Source: Virgibacillus chiguensis (GTDB lineage: Bacteria > Bacillota > Bacilli > Bacillales > Amphibacillaceae). Taken from it: DNA of 64,000 nucleotides. Below, one piece after another: positions 63,199 through 64,000 of this stretch. Made by a program: the position numbers and the translations under genes. The stretch covers positions 23,770 to 87,769 of the forward strand of contig NZ_FQXD01000008.1 in NCBI RefSeq assembly GCF_900129865.1. Direction: 5' to 3'. Under the pieces are notes generated by a model. That model made no database searches. It was not told the DNA's origin and saw nothing but the letters and a program-made list of their open reading frames with translations. Numbering within the stretch: the first letter of the stretch is position 1; each line of letters begins with the position of its first letter.

Positions 63199-63225
63199 AA
63201 TACTACTCCGTTCATTTATATGTAT

Positions 63226-63258
63226 ATAGAGGGTCCACTCTATCAATGGCCCCTCTAT
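63226..63258 (-). terminator. Hairpin after the surface-protein gene
   Basis: ATAGAGGG and CCCTCTAT form a stem between the surface protein stop (63281) and the next start (63198). With no T-run after it, it may only partly stop transcription or stabilise the upstream mRNA, which would give more surface protein than enzymes. Confidence 0.5.
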
Positions 63259-63280
63259 TTTTATAACATTTACATTATGC

Positions 63281-64000
63281 TTAGTTCTGTGTTCTTCTTC
63301 TAAACAAGCGAGTAAACAATCCTGCTACTAGTGAAGTTAGCCCCATTAAAGAAAGCATTAGCCAGTTGTTTGATGTGTTGGGAAGCTCGTTACCTTTTTC
63401 CTTATTTCCATCTTTATCAGTAGAATTGTCGCTATTTACAGTTGTAACCGAGCCTAAATCCTCATCAGCATCGGCATCAGCGTCAGCGTCGGCATCAGCA
63501 TCAGCGTCAGCGTCGGCATCGGCGTCGGCATCAGCGTCAGCATCAGCGTCAGCATCGGCATCAGCGTCAGCATCAGCATCGGCGTCAGCGTCGGCATCGG
63601 CGTCAGCATCGGCATCAGCGTCGGCATCGGCGTCAGCGTCAGCATCAGCATCGGCGTCGGCATCAGCGTCAGCATCGGCGTCAGCGTCAGCATCAGCATC
63701 GGCATCAGCGTCGGCATCGGCGTCGGCATCAGCGTCGGCATCAGCGTCAGCATCAGCATCAGCATCAGCATCGGCATCAGCGTCAGCATCAGCATCGGCG
63801 TCAGCGTCGGCATCGGCGTCAGCATCGGCATCAGCGTCAGCGTCGGCATCGGCGTCAGCGTCAGCATCGGCGTCGGCATCAGCGTCAGCATCGGCGTCAG
63901 CGTCAGCATCAGCATCGGCATCAGCGTCGGCATCAGCGTCAGCATCAGCGTCAGCATCGGCATCAGCGTCAGCATCGGCATCGGCATCAGCGTCGGCATC
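63281..64000 (-). CDS. Cell-wall-anchored protein with Asp-Ala repeat (5' end outside the window)
   Basis: Partial, C-terminal 239 residues. From the window edge to 63464 every codon is Asp or Ala in strict alternation, 179 residues, encoded by GAT/GAC and GCT/GCC. Then [20 protein letters not shown], a spacer, the sorting signal LPNTS, a hydrophobic helix ([19 protein letters not shown]) and RRRTQN at the end. It is therefore attached to peptidoglycan by a sortase, most likely the class D enzyme two genes on. The acidic stalk resembles the Ser-Asp stalks of staphylococcal Sdr proteins. The head domain lies beyond 64000. Confidence 0.85.
   Translation of the reverse strand, partial: DADADADADADADADADADADADADADADADADADADADADADADADADADADADADADADADADADADADADADADADADADADADADADADADADADADADADADADADADADADADADADADADADADADADADADADADADADADADADADADADADADADADADADADADADADEDLGSVTTVNSDNSTDKDGNKEKGNELPNTSNNWLMLSLMGLTSLVAGLFTRLFRRRTQN
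63464..64000 (-). repeat. Asp-Ala dipeptide repeat DNA (hexanucleotide, 537 bp in window)
   Basis: A run of GA(T/C)-GC(T/C) hexamers on the minus strand. Synonymous changes at the third bases are scattered, so the DNA repeat is imperfect while the protein repeat is perfect, which implies selection on the protein. The DNA remains prone to length changes. It continues beyond the window edge. Confidence 0.9.

Noticed and set aside
63454..63999. 181-codon minus-strand frame reading Met-Pro-Thr-Leu repeats
   Set aside because: It is the shifted reading of the Asp-Ala repeat; only the Asp-Ala frame runs on into an LPNTS sorting signal, hydrophobic helix and Arg tail.
63464..64000. CRISPR-like array
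   Set aside because: The repeat is a continuous hexamer with no spacers and it encodes protein.

Overview
The window looks like the chromosome of a low-GC, endospore-forming, probably halotolerant member of the Bacillaceae (Virgibacillus/Oceanobacillus-like). This rests on the base composition, AGGAGG-type ribosome binding sites with frequent TTG starts, spore genes (a CotD-like coat protein, SspP), FosB, YpsA, a PpaC-type pyrophosphatase, a cydABCD operon in Bacillus order and a class D sortase. I see no rRNA, tRNA, CRISPR array, prophage or intact insertion sequence.

1-17 kb is a mosaic of short, mostly minus-strand genes: a secreted repeat protein, FosB, a phosphotransferase, five GNAT acetyltransferases, a cupin, a SIMPL protein, a NERD-domain protein set between two 110-bp direct repeats, YpsA, a CotD-like coat protein, MscL, two MazG-like proteins, SspP, PpaC and a DAO-family oxidoreductase. 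17-34 kb carries a universal stress protein with a SulP transporter, a class B penicillin-binding protein, cydABCD, a TPR glycosyltransferase, an aminopeptidase and a wrecked cutC. 33.5-42.5 kb is carbohydrate uptake: a sucrose operon (LacI regulator, EIIBC, invertase, fructokinase) with ATCGAT-centred palindromes in front of it, and a mannose-class PTS (EIIA, IIB, IIC, IID). An OsmC protein, a TM2 protein and an NAD formate dehydrogenase follow.

45-58.5 kb holds the most striking accessory cargo: two paralogous three-gene operons for secreted alpha-helical pore-forming toxins of the Hbl/Nhe family. Each has a strong-looking promoter with 18-bp spacing, a leader of several hundred bases, and a hairpin between the second and third gene. 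Between them lie a Tad2-like (DUF2829) protein, a short-chain dehydrogenase, a QueT transporter preceded by a leader shaped like a preQ1-II riboswitch, and a TetR-regulated ABC exporter with a clear operator.

58.5-64 kb is a compact minus-strand operon. It encodes a cell-wall-anchored protein (LPNTS signal) with a pure Asp-Ala repeat of at least 179 residues, a protein with a probable alpha/alpha-toroid domain, a class D sortase, a YheC/YheD-type ATP-grasp protein, a second-type D-Ala-D-Ala ligase homologue and perhaps a 37-residue membrane peptide. I infer a surface-protein display and modification system; this is my best candidate for an undescribed system.

An AT-rich hairpin repeat (outer arms AGAAAAACT/AGTTTTTCT) recurs in intergenic gaps throughout the window, and several genes are visibly decaying.
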